Below the pieces are notes generated by a model. It made no database searches, had not been told where the DNA came from, and saw nothing but the letters and a program-made list of their open reading frames with translations. A program made the position numbers and the translations under genes. A stretch of 64,000 nt of DNA from the NCBI RefSeq assembly GCF_004328665.1, contig NZ_CP019770.1, forward strand, positions 558,001 through 622,000. The letters run 5' to 3'. The stretch comes from Pseudoalteromonas sp. DL-6. GTDB taxonomy: Bacteria > Pseudomonadota > Gammaproteobacteria > Enterobacterales > Alteromonadaceae. Each line of letters starts with the position of its first letter. Within the stretch, counting starts at the first letter, position 1. Shown in pieces: positions 38,402 to 47,960 of the stretch.

Positions 38402-38890
38402 ATGACTATACGTTTAGCAAAACCTGATGATTTAACTGCCATTGTTGCCATTTACAATGAAACTATCCCTAGTCGAATGGTCACTGCCGATACCGAAGAA
38501 GTAAGCGTTGCTGATAAACAGCCTTGGTTTGATAGCCATACCGCTCAGCGACCTATTTTTGTTTACTGCGAAAATGACCAAGTATTAGCCTGGGTTAGTT
38601 ATAAATCGTTTTATGGACGCCCAGCCTACGACGGCACCGTTGAACTAAGCATCTATATTACGGCTGCAGCCCAAGGAAAAGGGTTGGGTAAAAAGCTGAT
38701 GCAATTTGCACAACAACAAGCACAAAACCTCGGCATTGAAGTGTTACTCGGGTTTATTTTTAGTCATAACGAACCGAGTATTAAATTGTTTAAGCATTTT
38801 GAGTTTGCCGTATGGGGAGAGTTGCCCAATGTTGCAAGGATGGATAACCAGCTGTACAGCCTAACTATTTTTGGTAAGCATCTAATCTAA
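38402..38890 (+). CDS. GNAT-family N-acetyltransferase (phosphinothricin acetyltransferase-like)
   Basis: A 162-residue acetyl-CoA-dependent acetyltransferase. TIRLAKPDDLTAIVAIYNETI at the N-terminus and the VELSIYITAAAQGKGLGKKLM block with the Q/RxxGxG/A acetyl-CoA loop (AQGKGLGKK) are diagnostic; the layout resembles the Pat/YncA group. The ATG at 38402 is chosen because the family begins there; the 25-codon upstream extension shows no domain and overlaps the glutathione peroxidase promoter region. The ribosome binding site is weak. The substrate is unknown. Confidence 0.85.
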   Translation: MTIRLAKPDDLTAIVAIYNETIPSRMVTADTEEVSVADKQPWFDSHTAQRPIFVYCENDQVLAWVSYKSFYGRPAYDGTVELSIYITAAAQGKGLGKKLMQFAQQQAQNLGIEVLLGFIFSHNEPSIKLFKHFEFAVWGELPNVARMDNQLYSLTIFGKHLI

Positions 38891-38999
38891 AATAATTATA
38901 GGCAAGCTAAACTGACATTTATGTAAGCGATTATGCCAAACCAAAAATTCTATACTATGCTGAAAAGACGTTTTATTAAACTCTTTTAAGTGTATATAA

Positions 39000-40994
39000 A
39001 TGGCGCAAAAAATACTTATTATCGATAGCAGTAGCATGATTGCTATGCGCTTAAAAGTACTGCTTGAGCTAATTGGCTGCGAAGTTGAATTAGTTCATTA
39101 TTCTATGTTTGATCAAAGCAGTAATATAGCTGCGTACGATATGCTTGCCTTTTCACAAGGGACACCAACAACTCTGGTTGCTTCGCTGGTAAAACAAGCG
39201 ACCCACCAATCATTTTTACTTTTAGCGCCCAAGGCTGAAAGTGGTGAACTGCTTGATGCATTTGGTAAGTTAAACGAGCTTGTTCCAGGCGCCACTATTA
39301 TTTATCCATTTTTTTCTAATAAAGAAATCACCTCATTTATTGAAGGGTTACTAGAAATCGGCCCTGATCATATTTTTAAACTGCCTACTATTTTGCTAGT
39401 TGATCATGTTAGTGAGCGTTTAGAAATGCTAAAAAGTAGCTTAGTGGGTGCACATATAGAGGTATACACAGCTACAAATCATGATGAGGCGCTTAATATT
39501 GCCAAACTCAGAATGATTGATATTTTAATTAGTGATTTTAGTTTAAAAGAAGGGCTTGGCTTAGATATATTTACCAGCCTTAAGCAGATACAGCCGCATA
39601 GCCGCTGCTTGTTATTAACCTCGCGTCCTGCTCAGGTTTCTATGATTGAAGCGATTCGCCAAGGTGTTGAAGACGTTTTAATTAAGCCACTCGATGACAA
39701 TGTGTTATTACAAGCAGTACATAAGTTGTGGCAAACCGAACTGCTAAAACGTCATAACGCAGAGCTAGTTGAAAGGCTACAAGATACAGTCGATGTACTG
39801 ATTGAAAAAGACAGTTTGCTGCAAGTAATTTTTAAAAACACTCCCGATCCAATCTTACTTTTTGAACGTAAAGGCAAAATAGTAGAGGCTAACGATGCGT
39901 GCTCAAAGCTATTTAATTTACCGTTTAAAAAGCTCATTGCTCACTCGTTATTTCACTTTTTAGATGACGATTCAGTAAAGGCAATAAAAGATAAAATATC
40001 TACCCTAAACAGTAATCGGCAATTTAGTTGCGACTTGCATATCGTTAATAAAGATGGGAGTAAAATTCCACTTGTTGGCTCATTTAATGAAATTGATCAT
40101 CATGGTGAGATAGCATTAGCGGTTATTTTTAAAAACGTAACCCATTTAAAACAAAAAGAAGATTTATTGCTTGAGGCGAAAGATCTTTTAGAAGAGCAGG
40201 TCAGAGCGCGGACTTCGCAACTTGAGCATGCGAAAAACATTGCTGAAGCAGCTAATTTAAGCAAATCAGAGTTTTTGGCGAATATGTCACATGAGCTAAG
40301 AACCCCCATGCATTCCATACTAAGCTTTTCACGCTTTGGTATCAGTAAGCTTGAAGAGGATGATTTTAGTAAAGATAAACTTTTAAAATATTTAACCCGA
40401 ATAGAATCAAGTGGGCAAAGGCTATTGTCATTACTTAACAATCTACTCGATTTGTCGAAATTAGATGTAGGTAAATTCCCATTTAACCCACGAGCATGCG
40501 ATTTAACGACTATTGTTAAAACAAGCATTGATGATGTGGCTGGGATTGCCATTGAAAAAGATATTAAGATTGCATTTAAATCAGATAAGCCGCCTGTTAT
40601 AGCGCAATGCGATGAAGAGCAAATTAATCAGGTACTTAGAAACGTATTGAGTAATGCATTAAAATTTAGCGAAGAACATAGCACTATCGAAGTTGCATTG
40701 GAAACAGACAGTGGGTGTGCAAATATTGAAGTAATAGATAGCGGGATAGGCATACCTGAAGACGAACTTGAAACGGTTTTTCAAAAGTTTGTGCAAAGCA
40801 GTAAAACAAATAGTGGCGCAGGTGGTACTGGATTAGGGCTTACCTTGTGTCGTGAATTTGTTTCTTTACATCAAGGAACTATTAAAGCCTGTAATAACCC
40901 TCAAGGTGGGGCAACGATTAGTATTCAAGTTCCTTTAGAAATAAACCTCGATGAATATTTAGCCGATGAGCAATTAGCGAAAAATAGTAGCTAA
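39000..40994 (+). CDS. Cytoplasmic hybrid sensor histidine kinase: pseudo-REC, REC, PAS, HisKA, HATPase
   Basis: A 664-residue kinase with no membrane segment. Residues 1-120 fold like a receiver (KILIIDSSSMIAMRL) but lack the phospho-acceptor Asp. Residues ~126-243 are a true receiver with Asp179 in LISDFSL and the Lys in LIKPLDD. A PAS domain spans ~270-385. HisKA has His431 in NMSHELRTPMHS. The ATPase domain shows NVLSNALKFS, DSGIGIPEDE and GGTGLGLTL. The next gene, 45 bases downstream, encodes a response regulator, so the two probably form a pathway. The signal is unknown. Confidence 0.92.
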   Translation: MAQKILIIDSSSMIAMRLKVLLELIGCEVELVHYSMFDQSSNIAAYDMLAFSQGTPTTLVASLVKQATHQSFLLLAPKAESGELLDAFGKLNELVPGATIIYPFFSNKEITSFIEGLLEIGPDHIFKLPTILLVDHVSERLEMLKSSLVGAHIEVYTATNHDEALNIAKLRMIDILISDFSLKEGLGLDIFTSLKQIQPHSRCLLLTSRPAQVSMIEAIRQGVEDVLIKPLDDNVLLQAVHKLWQTELLKRHNAELVERLQDTVDVLIEKDSLLQVIFKNTPDPILLFERKGKIVEANDACSKLFNLPFKKLIAHSLFHFLDDDSVKAIKDKISTLNSNRQFSCDLHIVNKDGSKIPLVGSFNEIDHHGEIALAVIFKNVTHLKQKEDLLLEAKDLLEEQVRARTSQLEHAKNIAEAANLSKSEFLANMSHELRTPMHSILSFSRFGISKLEEDDFSKDKLLKYLTRIESSGQRLLSLLNNLLDLSKLDVGKFPFNPRACDLTTIVKTSIDDVAGIAIEKDIKIAFKSDKPPVIAQCDEEQINQVLRNVLSNALKFSEEHSTIEVALETDSGCANIEVIDSGIGIPEDELETVFQKFVQSSKTNSGAGGTGLGLTLCREFVSLHQGTIKACNNPQGGATISIQVPLEINLDEYLADEQLAKNSS

Positions 40995-41039
40995 TAATTG
41001 AATTGTTTTAATGAACACGATTTATATGGATGAGAAATT

Positions 41040-42167
41040 ATGGCTTTAACTAAAATTCTTGCAGTCGACGATGAACCATTTAACCTCGAAATAATTGAAG
41101 AAATTCTAGAGGAACTTGACTTTGAGCTCAGGCTCGCCTCAAGTGGCCAAGAGTGTTTAAGTATGGTTGAAGAGTATATGCCTCAGGTTATTTTACTTGA
41201 TGTCAGCATGCCAAAAATGAATGGTTACGAGGTATGTAAAGAGCTTAAAGCGAACCCTATTACGCATGACATTATTGTGATGTTTGTATCTGCAAGGGGA
41301 ACGGTTGAGGAGCGTATGGAAGGGTATTCTGTCGGCGCTGAAGATTATATTGTAAAACCGTTTGGGCACGATGAACTAAAGCAAAAGTTACAGAAACTCA
41401 ATCAGGTTTTACTAGAAAAACAGCAACTGGAAAAACAGGTAAAAGAAGCAACCTCTACCGCCTTTAATGCCATGGCTAACAGTAGTGAAATGGGGCAGAT
41501 AGTTAACTATGTTGAACATATTGGATTAATTAACGATGTAGAGGAGTTAGGTAAGGCATTAGTGGAGTGCTTACAGGCATTTGACTTGCAAAGTAATATT
41601 GAATTTAGATGTAACGATATCAAATCGCACTTTGCATTAAATGGCGTGTGTTCACCCATTGTTATTGAGTTATTTGAAATGCTTAAAAGCAAAGGACGAT
41701 TGCATGAATTTTCTCATCGGATTTTAGTTAATTACGAGCTTGTGAGTTTGCTGATTTTAAATATGCCAGAACACGACGAGCAAAAACACGGGCGAATTCG
41801 TGACCATATTTGCTTTATTGTTAGTGTAACTGAGCAGCAGTTGCGGGCTATTACCACTAAGCAAATGTTGGTTTCGCAGCAAGAGCGATTAAACAAAGTG
41901 GCGAGTACTGTTCACAGTAAGTTTCATAGTTTAATTGGATTGCTTAACGACAGCCGGATAAATAACGAAAAAGTGTTTAAACGACTTCAAGAAGAGCTAG
42001 AAGAGCGGATCCCAACCATGGGACTCGATGAAGACCAAGAAGTGTTTATTTACAGAAAGGTCGATGAAACAATACAAAATTCGGTGGCACGGCAAGAATC
42101 TGTTGATCAGGTTAAAAAAGCGTTCTCAGAGATAGAGCAAGATCTCGCTTTATTGTTGAAAGGCTAA
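41040..42167 (+). CDS. Response regulator with a non-standard C-terminal output region
   Basis: A 375-residue protein. The receiver domain is at 1-122: ILAVDDEPFN acidic pair, phospho-acceptor Asp54 in ILLDVSMPKMNG, FVSARG, and Lys in YIVKPFG. A coiled-coil segment (~120-145) leads to a region (~150-285) that might be a degenerate GAF-like domain, then more coiled coil to the end. There is no DNA-binding, GGDEF, EAL or HD-GYP motif, so the output is unknown. It is probably phosphorylated by the adjacent kinase. The stop codon lies inside the first unit of the downstream 260-bp repeat. Confidence 0.85.
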   Translation: MALTKILAVDDEPFNLEIIEEILEELDFELRLASSGQECLSMVEEYMPQVILLDVSMPKMNGYEVCKELKANPITHDIIVMFVSARGTVEERMEGYSVGAEDYIVKPFGHDELKQKLQKLNQVLLEKQQLEKQVKEATSTAFNAMANSSEMGQIVNYVEHIGLINDVEELGKALVECLQAFDLQSNIEFRCNDIKSHFALNGVCSPIVIELFEMLKSKGRLHEFSHRILVNYELVSLLILNMPEHDEQKHGRIRDHICFIVSVTEQQLRAITTKQMLVSQQERLNKVASTVHSKFHSLIGLLNDSRINNEKVFKRLQEELEERIPTMGLDEDQEVFIYRKVDETIQNSVARQESVDQVKKAFSEIEQDLALLLKG

Positions 42168-42923
42168 AGGTACGGGTTACGGGCTGCGAGGCGCGGGGTA
42201 AACTCCTTGCTACGATTGATACATTAACTTGTAGCAGCGACTTTATGTCGCGTCTTTTAAAGGTTAAATACGAAAGGTGTGCGCTACAGATTAACTAAAA
42301 TCTGTACTTTAATTGTGGCTTCTCATTTACTCCTCATTTTCTTCTCTGTGTTAAATCATATATTAGTAAATTATGCACAAAGAGAGCTAAGAGGTCACAG
42401 AGGAAGTGATTACAGACAAGGGCTAAAGGTGCGGGTTACGGGCTGCGAGGCGCGGGGTAAATTGCTTGCTACGATTAGGCAAATAACCTATAGCAGCGAC
42501 TTTATGTCGCGTCTTTTTAAGGTTAAATACGAAAGGTGTGCGCTACAGATTAACTAAAATCTGTACCTTAATTGTGGCTTCTCATTTACTCCTCATTCTC
42601 TTCTCTGTGTTCAATAGGATACTTAGTAAATTATGCACAAAGAGAGCTAAGAGGTTACAGAGGAAGTGATTACAGACAAAGGCTAAAGGTGCGGGTTACG
42701 GGCTGCGAGGCGCGGGGTAAACTCCTTGCTACGATTGATACATTAACTTGTAGCAGCGACTTTATGTCGCGTCTTTTAAAGGTTAAATACGAAAGGTGTG
42801 CGCTACAGATTAACTAAAATCTGTACTTTAATTGTGGCTTCTCATTTACTCCTCATTTTCTTCTCTGTGTTAAATCATATATTAGTAAATTATGCACAAA
42901 GAGAGCTAAGAGATCGCAGAGGA
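42162..42923 (+). repeat. Three tandem ~260-bp repeats (A-B-A pattern)
   Basis: Units start at 42162, 42421 and 42681 with GGCTAAAGGT(A/G)CGGG and have periods of 259 and 260 bp. Each contains a run of 7-bp-phased G-rich heptamers, a TGTAGCAGCGACTTTATGTC hairpin of the REP-like type, and CTCTGTG/CACAGAG arms. Units 1 and 3 are almost identical, while unit 2 differs by scattered substitutions. Short frames across the units (42279-42557, 42572-42817) are repeat artefacts. The segment fills the 775-bp gap between the response regulator and queG. Confidence 0.95.
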
Positions 42924-42935
42924 GGTTAAAAGGGT

Positions 42936-42967
42936 AAAAGGCTTATGCGTCTCTGGGTAAGCCTTTT
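42936..42967 (-). terminator. queG terminator overlapping its stop codon
   Basis: A perfect 10-bp stem AAAAGGCTTA/TAAGCCTTTT with a 12-base loop. On the minus strand the TAA stop of queG is the first triplet of the right arm, and TTTT follows. The T-tract is short, so strength is uncertain. Confidence 0.65.
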
Positions 42968-44085
42968 TCAACTATACGAATTAACCGTGCTGTTTTACGT
43001 AGCTTTTGCCTTTGTTTATCGTGTTGCTGTGCGAGTGCCCAATTTATATGTTCACCCACCATATCACTTACCGTTTGGCGTTTATCTTCGAGCGCAGCAA
43101 TAATTGCCGGGCTAAAATCTGCGTTGCCTAAGCCAACGGCTATATTTCGTAGCCAACGTTCATGTCCAATGCGGCGGATTGGGCTGCCTTCGGTATTTTT
43201 TAAAAAGGTGGTTTCATCCCAGGCAAATAACGCGAGTAAATCTTTGTTTTTTAACTGTGTACGAGGATGAAAGTCAGCCTCATCAGTAATTTTTCCGTAG
43301 CGGTTCCACGGGCATACCAATTGGCAATCGTCACAGCCATAAATGCGATTTCCCATTAATGTTCTGTATTGCTCTGGAATAGCGCCTTGATGTTCTATGG
43401 TTAAATACGAAATGCACTTACGTGCATCAACTACATAAGGCTCTACAATAGCGCCAGTAGGGCAAAGAGTTATACAGGCAACGCATTTGCCGCAGCCCTC
43501 AAAAGTATTTTCATCATCAATAGGCAGTGGTAAATCTACAAATAACTCACCTAAAAAGAACCAAGAACCCGCCTCTTTATTTATTAATAAAGAATGTTTA
43601 CCTCGCCAGCCAAGCCCTGCTTTTTCAGCTAATTGGCGCTCAAGCACAGGCGCTGAATCAACAAAAGGCCTAAAGCCATAATCACCGACCTGCTGTTCAA
43701 TTTTTTTACCTAATTGCTTGAGCCGATTACGCATTAACTTATGATAGTCACGGCCAAGTGCATACCGGCTGATATAGGCTTTCTCGGTATTTTTAAGGTT
43801 TTTGGCGAAGCCAGAATCAGGTGGGAGGTAATTCATTTTAACTGAAATAACCCGCTGTGTTTTGGGTACTAACTCATTAGGGCGAGCGCGCTTCATCCCA
43901 TGTGCCGCCATATAATCCATTGAGCCATGAAAACCCGCATCAAGCCAACGCTGTAGCTGCGCTTCATGCTTAGTTAAATCAATGTCAGTAATACCCACTT
44001 CACTAAAGCCAAGTTGTTGACCCCATAGCTTTATTTGTTGGGCTAGCTGTTCATAATTTGGTTTTACGTCGCTCACATGCTTCAC
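42943..44085 (-). CDS. queG: Epoxyqueuosine reductase QueG
   Basis: Cobalamin-dependent iron-sulfur enzyme for the last step of queuosine synthesis in tRNA. It has 380 residues (E. coli 379). The N-terminal cobalamin-binding part includes LDAGFHGSMDYMAAH; two 4Fe-4S motifs are visible, CGKCVACITLCPTGAI and CDDCQLVCPWN. A HEAT-like C-terminal segment follows (RHERWLRNIAVGLG-type). It lies 62 bases after the chemotaxis receptor gene on the same strand. Confidence 0.96.
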   Translation of the reverse strand: MKHVSDVKPNYEQLAQQIKLWGQQLGFSEVGITDIDLTKHEAQLQRWLDAGFHGSMDYMAAHGMKRARPNELVPKTQRVISVKMNYLPPDSGFAKNLKNTEKAYISRYALGRDYHKLMRNRLKQLGKKIEQQVGDYGFRPFVDSAPVLERQLAEKAGLGWRGKHSLLINKEAGSWFFLGELFVDLPLPIDDENTFEGCGKCVACITLCPTGAIVEPYVVDARKCISYLTIEHQGAIPEQYRTLMGNRIYGCDDCQLVCPWNRYGKITDEADFHPRTQLKNKDLLALFAWDETTFLKNTEGSPIRRIGHERWLRNIAVGLGNADFSPAIIAALEDKRQTVSDMVGEHINWALAQQHDKQRQKLRKTARLIRIVEKGLPRDA

Positions 44086-44147
44086 ACAGTTATATTCTAA
44101 GCCGCGTAATTTAGCATAATCGCGGCTTGGGTAAAACTAGTCAGGCC

Positions 44148-45368
44148 CTAGTCTACAAAACGCTTTAGCTGTTGTTGGGTTTGTTGACTCAGTTTTTGTG
44201 ACTGCTCAGAGTCATGCAATGCGGTGTCTATTTGTTGCTTTGCCTGTTCGCCAAGTGCCACTATTTGTTCAACCGATTCATGGGTTTGGTTTTGCGTATC
44301 TTCGAGCAAATGTACAGCATTGGCTATTTGCTGCAACTGTTGCTGATTGTGCTCAAATTCATTGAGCATTTTTCCAAAACCTTCTGAGGTATCGTTGATT
44401 GCAGTTTGTGCGTTATTAGAGTGACTAATTAACTGCTGAGACTCTTTATTGGTTTCATTAACCAGCTCATTCATTTGGGTAATAAAATCACTAATTTGGC
44501 GTGTTGCATCACTTACTTTAACCGATAGGGTACGAACTTCATCGGCAACCACGGCAAAACCTCGCCCTGCTTCTCCGGCTCGCGCTGCTTCAATTGCCGC
44601 ATTCAGTGCTAATAAGTTAGTTTGATCAGAAAACTCTTCAACCATTTTTAAAATGCTACGAATGTTCTCGCTGTTCTCTTTTAAGCCTGCAATTGTTTTA
44701 GAGAAACTACCCAGCATTTCATTAATAAGTCTCACCTGTTCAACCAGTTTTGACAGTTCGCTAGCAGAGAGCTTAACAAAGCTAAGGTGTTCATTATTAA
44801 CTTGGTGCACACTATCGGTATTGCTCACAATATTTTGCAGGCTTTGAGTAATTTGGTTACTGGCATTAATTATGGTGTGACTTAAATTAATTTGCTGTTC
44901 GCTTAGTTGCTCTGTGTGCTGCATTGATTGAGTAACTTGGCTATTACTTTGTACGCTCTCTTGAGCACTGCTGTAGGTCGTACTTAATAAGCTGTTTAAA
45001 TGGGTAGTAAACTGGTTGTATTGTTCGCTTAAGTCTCTAAATTCGTCAAAAGTAAAATGAGGAAGTTTGGCAGCTAAGTTGGCATCTTGTTGATTAATAT
45101 TGATCAGCGTATCGCGCATGGCTTTTACCGGGCGCACAATTAAAAAACGCATATAAAAAATAGTAAAAATAAACCCTGCAATAATCAGCAAAGTAAGCGC
45201 CCAAAACAGTCCTGTGTTTTGCTGGGTCTCAGCTAAGCTACTATGTAACCAAAATAATGTAATAGCTTGAAATAAAAATACAAAGCTTAAATTACCCACT
45301 ATTTTTCGGGTTAAAGTAAAAAACAAAGTTTGTTCTAAAAAATTATAAATACGCATGTAGCTACTCAT
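44148..45368 (-). CDS. Methyl-accepting chemotaxis protein without a periplasmic sensor domain
   Basis: A 406-residue chemoreceptor. Two membrane segments lie close together (~27-43 and ~52-73) with only a short loop, so there is no periplasmic ligand domain. A HAMP-like region follows ([14 protein letters not shown]), then a coiled-coil signalling domain whose hairpin tip is [20 protein letters not shown] and VADEVRTL. A cue at the membrane or in the cytoplasm is likely. It is on the same strand as the glycerophosphodiesterase, 58 bases downstream of it. Confidence 0.92.
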   Translation of the reverse strand: MSSYMRIYNFLEQTLFFTLTRKIVGNLSFVFLFQAITLFWLHSSLAETQQNTGLFWALTLLIIAGFIFTIFYMRFLIVRPVKAMRDTLININQQDANLAAKLPHFTFDEFRDLSEQYNQFTTHLNSLLSTTYSSAQESVQSNSQVTQSMQHTEQLSEQQINLSHTIINASNQITQSLQNIVSNTDSVHQVNNEHLSFVKLSASELSKLVEQVRLINEMLGSFSKTIAGLKENSENIRSILKMVEEFSDQTNLLALNAAIEAARAGEAGRGFAVVADEVRTLSVKVSDATRQISDFITQMNELVNETNKESQQLISHSNNAQTAINDTSEGFGKMLNEFEHNQQQLQQIANAVHLLEDTQNQTHESVEQIVALGEQAKQQIDTALHDSEQSQKLSQQTQQQLKRFVD

Positions 45369-45426
45369 TAAATAGTGACCTACTAAGTTATTGTTTTTAT
45401 AGCATAAATAGCAATTAAATAATTAG

Positions 45427-46131
45427 TTATAGTTCATTTAATTGCGCTAAATAATGCTTAGTTCGTTCAGGGTCGTTAGTAAAAATGCCATCTATGCCAC
45501 AGGCAAGCATCAGTTTAATATCTTCAACTTCATCAACGGTGTAGGCAAACACCTGTAAGCCGCGCAATTTGGCATCGTCAACAAACGACTTGTTCATAAA
45601 GTTTTTGTCAACATGAATGCTAAAGGCCTGTAAGTCCTCAGCAAACTTTGCATACTGCAATGGAATTGATGCAGTAAGTGCGCCAATTTTAAGCCAAGGT
45701 AAGCGGCTCTTTAGCCAGTGTAGTTGATGATGATTAAATGATGAAACTAAAATATTGTCAGCGGATATTTTGTTTGCGGCAATATTCATTTCCAGTTGGG
45801 TGGCAAACTTTTCTAGTTCAAAGGTATGTTTTAGCTCTAAATTAAGTAAGGTTTGGTTGTTATTCCAGTCAATTAATTGCTGCAGGGTAGGTACTTGTTC
45901 GCCATTTCCCGCATCAAATTGTTGAATTTGCTGAGCGCTTAGGTCGCACACTTTACCCTTACCATTAGTGGTTCTATCTAGGTAGGTATCGTGAATAATA
46001 ACGTAGTCATCAAGTGCGCTTTGTACATCAACCTCAATGCCATCTACATTCGCTTTTAACGCAGCCATAATGGCGCTTTGCGTATTTTCAGGAAAGTGTG
46101 TGCTTGTGCCTCTATGAGCAAATATTTTCAT
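45427..46131 (-). CDS. Glycerophosphodiester phosphodiesterase
   Basis: Hydrolyses glycerophosphodiesters to glycerol 3-phosphate and an alcohol. It has 234 residues from the ATG at 46131, whose ATGA overlaps the stop of the upstream transporter gene. The GDPD signature is complete: FAHRGTSTHFPENT (catalytic His), GIEVDVQ and the second His in VIIHDTYLDRTTNG. There is no signal peptide, so it is cytoplasmic, like UgpQ. The TIM-barrel end reads AYTVDEVEDIKLMLACGIDGIFTNDP. Confidence 0.93.
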   Translation of the reverse strand: MKIFAHRGTSTHFPENTQSAIMAALKANVDGIEVDVQSALDDYVIIHDTYLDRTTNGKGKVCDLSAQQIQQFDAGNGEQVPTLQQLIDWNNNQTLLNLELKHTFELEKFATQLEMNIAANKISADNILVSSFNHHQLHWLKSRLPWLKIGALTASIPLQYAKFAEDLQAFSIHVDKNFMNKSFVDDAKLRGLQVFAYTVDEVEDIKLMLACGIDGIFTNDPERTKHYLAQLNEL

Positions 46132-46994
46132 GGCTGCTTTTTCCGTGAAATTGACCAAGTTTCAAAGCACGCAGCACTAACAATCAGTGCGCCGCCAATC
46201 AGGGTCATCACTGAGAGGCGTTCGTGCAGAATAATTATAGCCAGTATTGTGCCATAAAGAGGCTGTAAGCAAGAAATCAATCCAGCGGTCGCTGCTGATA
46301 ATTTTTTTAAACTTGCTGCAAATAAGGAATGCGGCATTGCAGTAAAAACCACACCCGCAATAAGCAGCAATATTAAATCAGCATCATTAATTTGTGTTAT
46401 GGGCACTTCAATAAAAGCACACAGCATCAAGCTTGCGACTAACGTTTGATAAAACATGGTTTGCGGCCCACCATATTCGCTAAAGTAGCGTTTATGGGTA
46501 ATATTACGAATAGCAAAAAACAATGCTGATACCACGCCCGTTACAACACCTAAGGTGATGTCATCGCCTAAATTAACGTTAGGGATCAATAAATAAATAC
46601 CAGTAATCACCACTACAGCGCTTATTATATCTTTTGTCTTGGGCTTACTTTTATTAAATAGAGGCTCTAAAAATACCGTGATCACGGGATAGGTAAAAAA
46701 GGCTAACATGCCCACGGTTATTCCTGCCAATTGCATGCCAGCAAAGTAGGTTACCCAATGAATTCCCACAGCAATGCCCAATAAAATGGCAATCACATAA
46801 TCTTTAGCGCGGCGCAGCTTAATCGGTTTTTTTTGCAAGGTCAGCAGCACACAAATTGCCACCCCAGCAATAGCCGCGCGATAAGCGGTAATATCTAATG
46901 CATTTAAACCAATTAGCTTTGCGAATAAGGCGGTACCGCCAAATAAAAGGACGGCAATGTGTAAGTAAATTAAGCTTTGTTGTTGGGACTGCAT
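46128..46994 (-). CDS. DMT-superfamily transporter (EamA domains)
   Basis: A 288-residue inner-membrane protein with about ten helices in two EamA repeats (~10-140 and ~150-282). GTALFAKLIGLNALDITAYRA and the second-half HERLSVMTLIGGALIVSA are typical of drug/metabolite exporters. The substrate is unknown. It is translationally coupled to the glycerophosphodiesterase by a 4-base overlap, which hints that the two may act together. Confidence 0.9.
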   Translation of the reverse strand: MQSQQQSLIYLHIAVLLFGGTALFAKLIGLNALDITAYRAAIAGVAICVLLTLQKKPIKLRRAKDYVIAILLGIAVGIHWVTYFAGMQLAGITVGMLAFFTYPVITVFLEPLFNKSKPKTKDIISAVVVITGIYLLIPNVNLGDDITLGVVTGVVSALFFAIRNITHKRYFSEYGGPQTMFYQTLVASLMLCAFIEVPITQINDADLILLLIAGVVFTAMPHSLFAASLKKLSAATAGLISCLQPLYGTILAIIILHERLSVMTLIGGALIVSAACFETWSISRKKQP

Positions 46995-47216
46995 GATGTT
47001 TCCTTGCGCTGCTTTTAATGCAGTTTAACATTACTATTAATTACTTAAGATGAAATTTTTAAAAGCCTTAATAATTAATATGCAACCATTAAGGGGTTAA
47101 CTTTTTAAGTGTAATAGCGATTGTAAAATCAAAACTACGCGTTACTATGCTATTTATAACTATAAAAGTAACGAAAAGTGCTAAAAGCGCAGCTAAATGC
47201 ACTCAAAGAGGTTCGA

Positions 47217-47951
47217 ATGACCGCATTAATAAAAATCACCACTGAGCAAAACGTGGCAATACTTACCATGAATACCGCTGAAAACCGCCATAACCCTAGT
47301 TTTATAGCTGAACTTAATCAACACTTAGATAGCATAGAAGCCAATGGCGATATTAACGCCGTAGTATTAACCTCAAGCAGCGATAAAAGCTGGTCATTGG
47401 GAATTGATTTACAGTGGATGGCCAGTTCAGATAACACGCCTACAGTTATTGCTGATTTTATGAATTCGATAGGGCAGTTATTTAAACGTATAGTGACGTT
47501 TCCTATGCCTATTATTGCTGCACTAAACGGTCACACTTATGGTAATGGCTCAGTGCTGGCATGTGCCTGTGATTTTCGATTTATGAAATCGGACAAAGGC
47601 TTTTTTTGCTTTCCTGAAGTTGATGTACTGGTACCGTTTGTACCGTCTATGTTTCCGATTATTAATAAAGCGATTAATCCTCAATTTTTTAACCGCTTAG
47701 CTATGACTGGCGAGCGTGTTGATGCGCAAAAATTGTTACAACAAAATGTGGTAGAAGCAATTTTTGCTGATGAGCAAGCCTTGCAAGCGGGTGTGTTAGA
47801 GTTTGCGCAAAGCTTTAATAAAAATCGCTGGATATACGCTCAAAACAAAACCCAAATGAACAAAATTATTCTCGATACTATGGCAAAACAAGACCCGAGT
47901 TTTATCGATAATATAAGTAATTTGCTGTGGAAAAACTTACAGCAAAAATAA
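47217..47951 (+). CDS. Enoyl-CoA hydratase/isomerase family protein
   Basis: A 244-residue crotonase-fold protein from the ATG at 47217, which has AGAGG 5 bases upstream; a longer frame lacks support. The oxyanion-hole segments are SSSDKSWSLGIDLQWM and ALNGHTYGNGSVLACACDFRFM. The catalytic region GFFCFPEVDVLVPF differs from classical hydratases (FGLPEV), more like Delta3-Delta2 enoyl-CoA isomerases. The exact reaction is unresolved. It is a single gene with its own terminator. Confidence 0.87.
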   Translation: MTALIKITTEQNVAILTMNTAENRHNPSFIAELNQHLDSIEANGDINAVVLTSSSDKSWSLGIDLQWMASSDNTPTVIADFMNSIGQLFKRIVTFPMPIIAALNGHTYGNGSVLACACDFRFMKSDKGFFCFPEVDVLVPFVPSMFPIINKAINPQFFNRLAMTGERVDAQKLLQQNVVEAIFADEQALQAGVLEFAQSFNKNRWIYAQNKTQMNKIILDTMAKQDPSFIDNISNLLWKNLQQK

Positions 47952-47960
47952 GTGGTTTTT

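Noticed and set aside
42279..42817. Two similar short frames (92 and 81 codons) across the 260-bp repeats
   Set aside because: They share sequence only because the DNA repeats; the unit length (259-260) does not keep the frame, and there is no ribosome binding site or recognisable domain.
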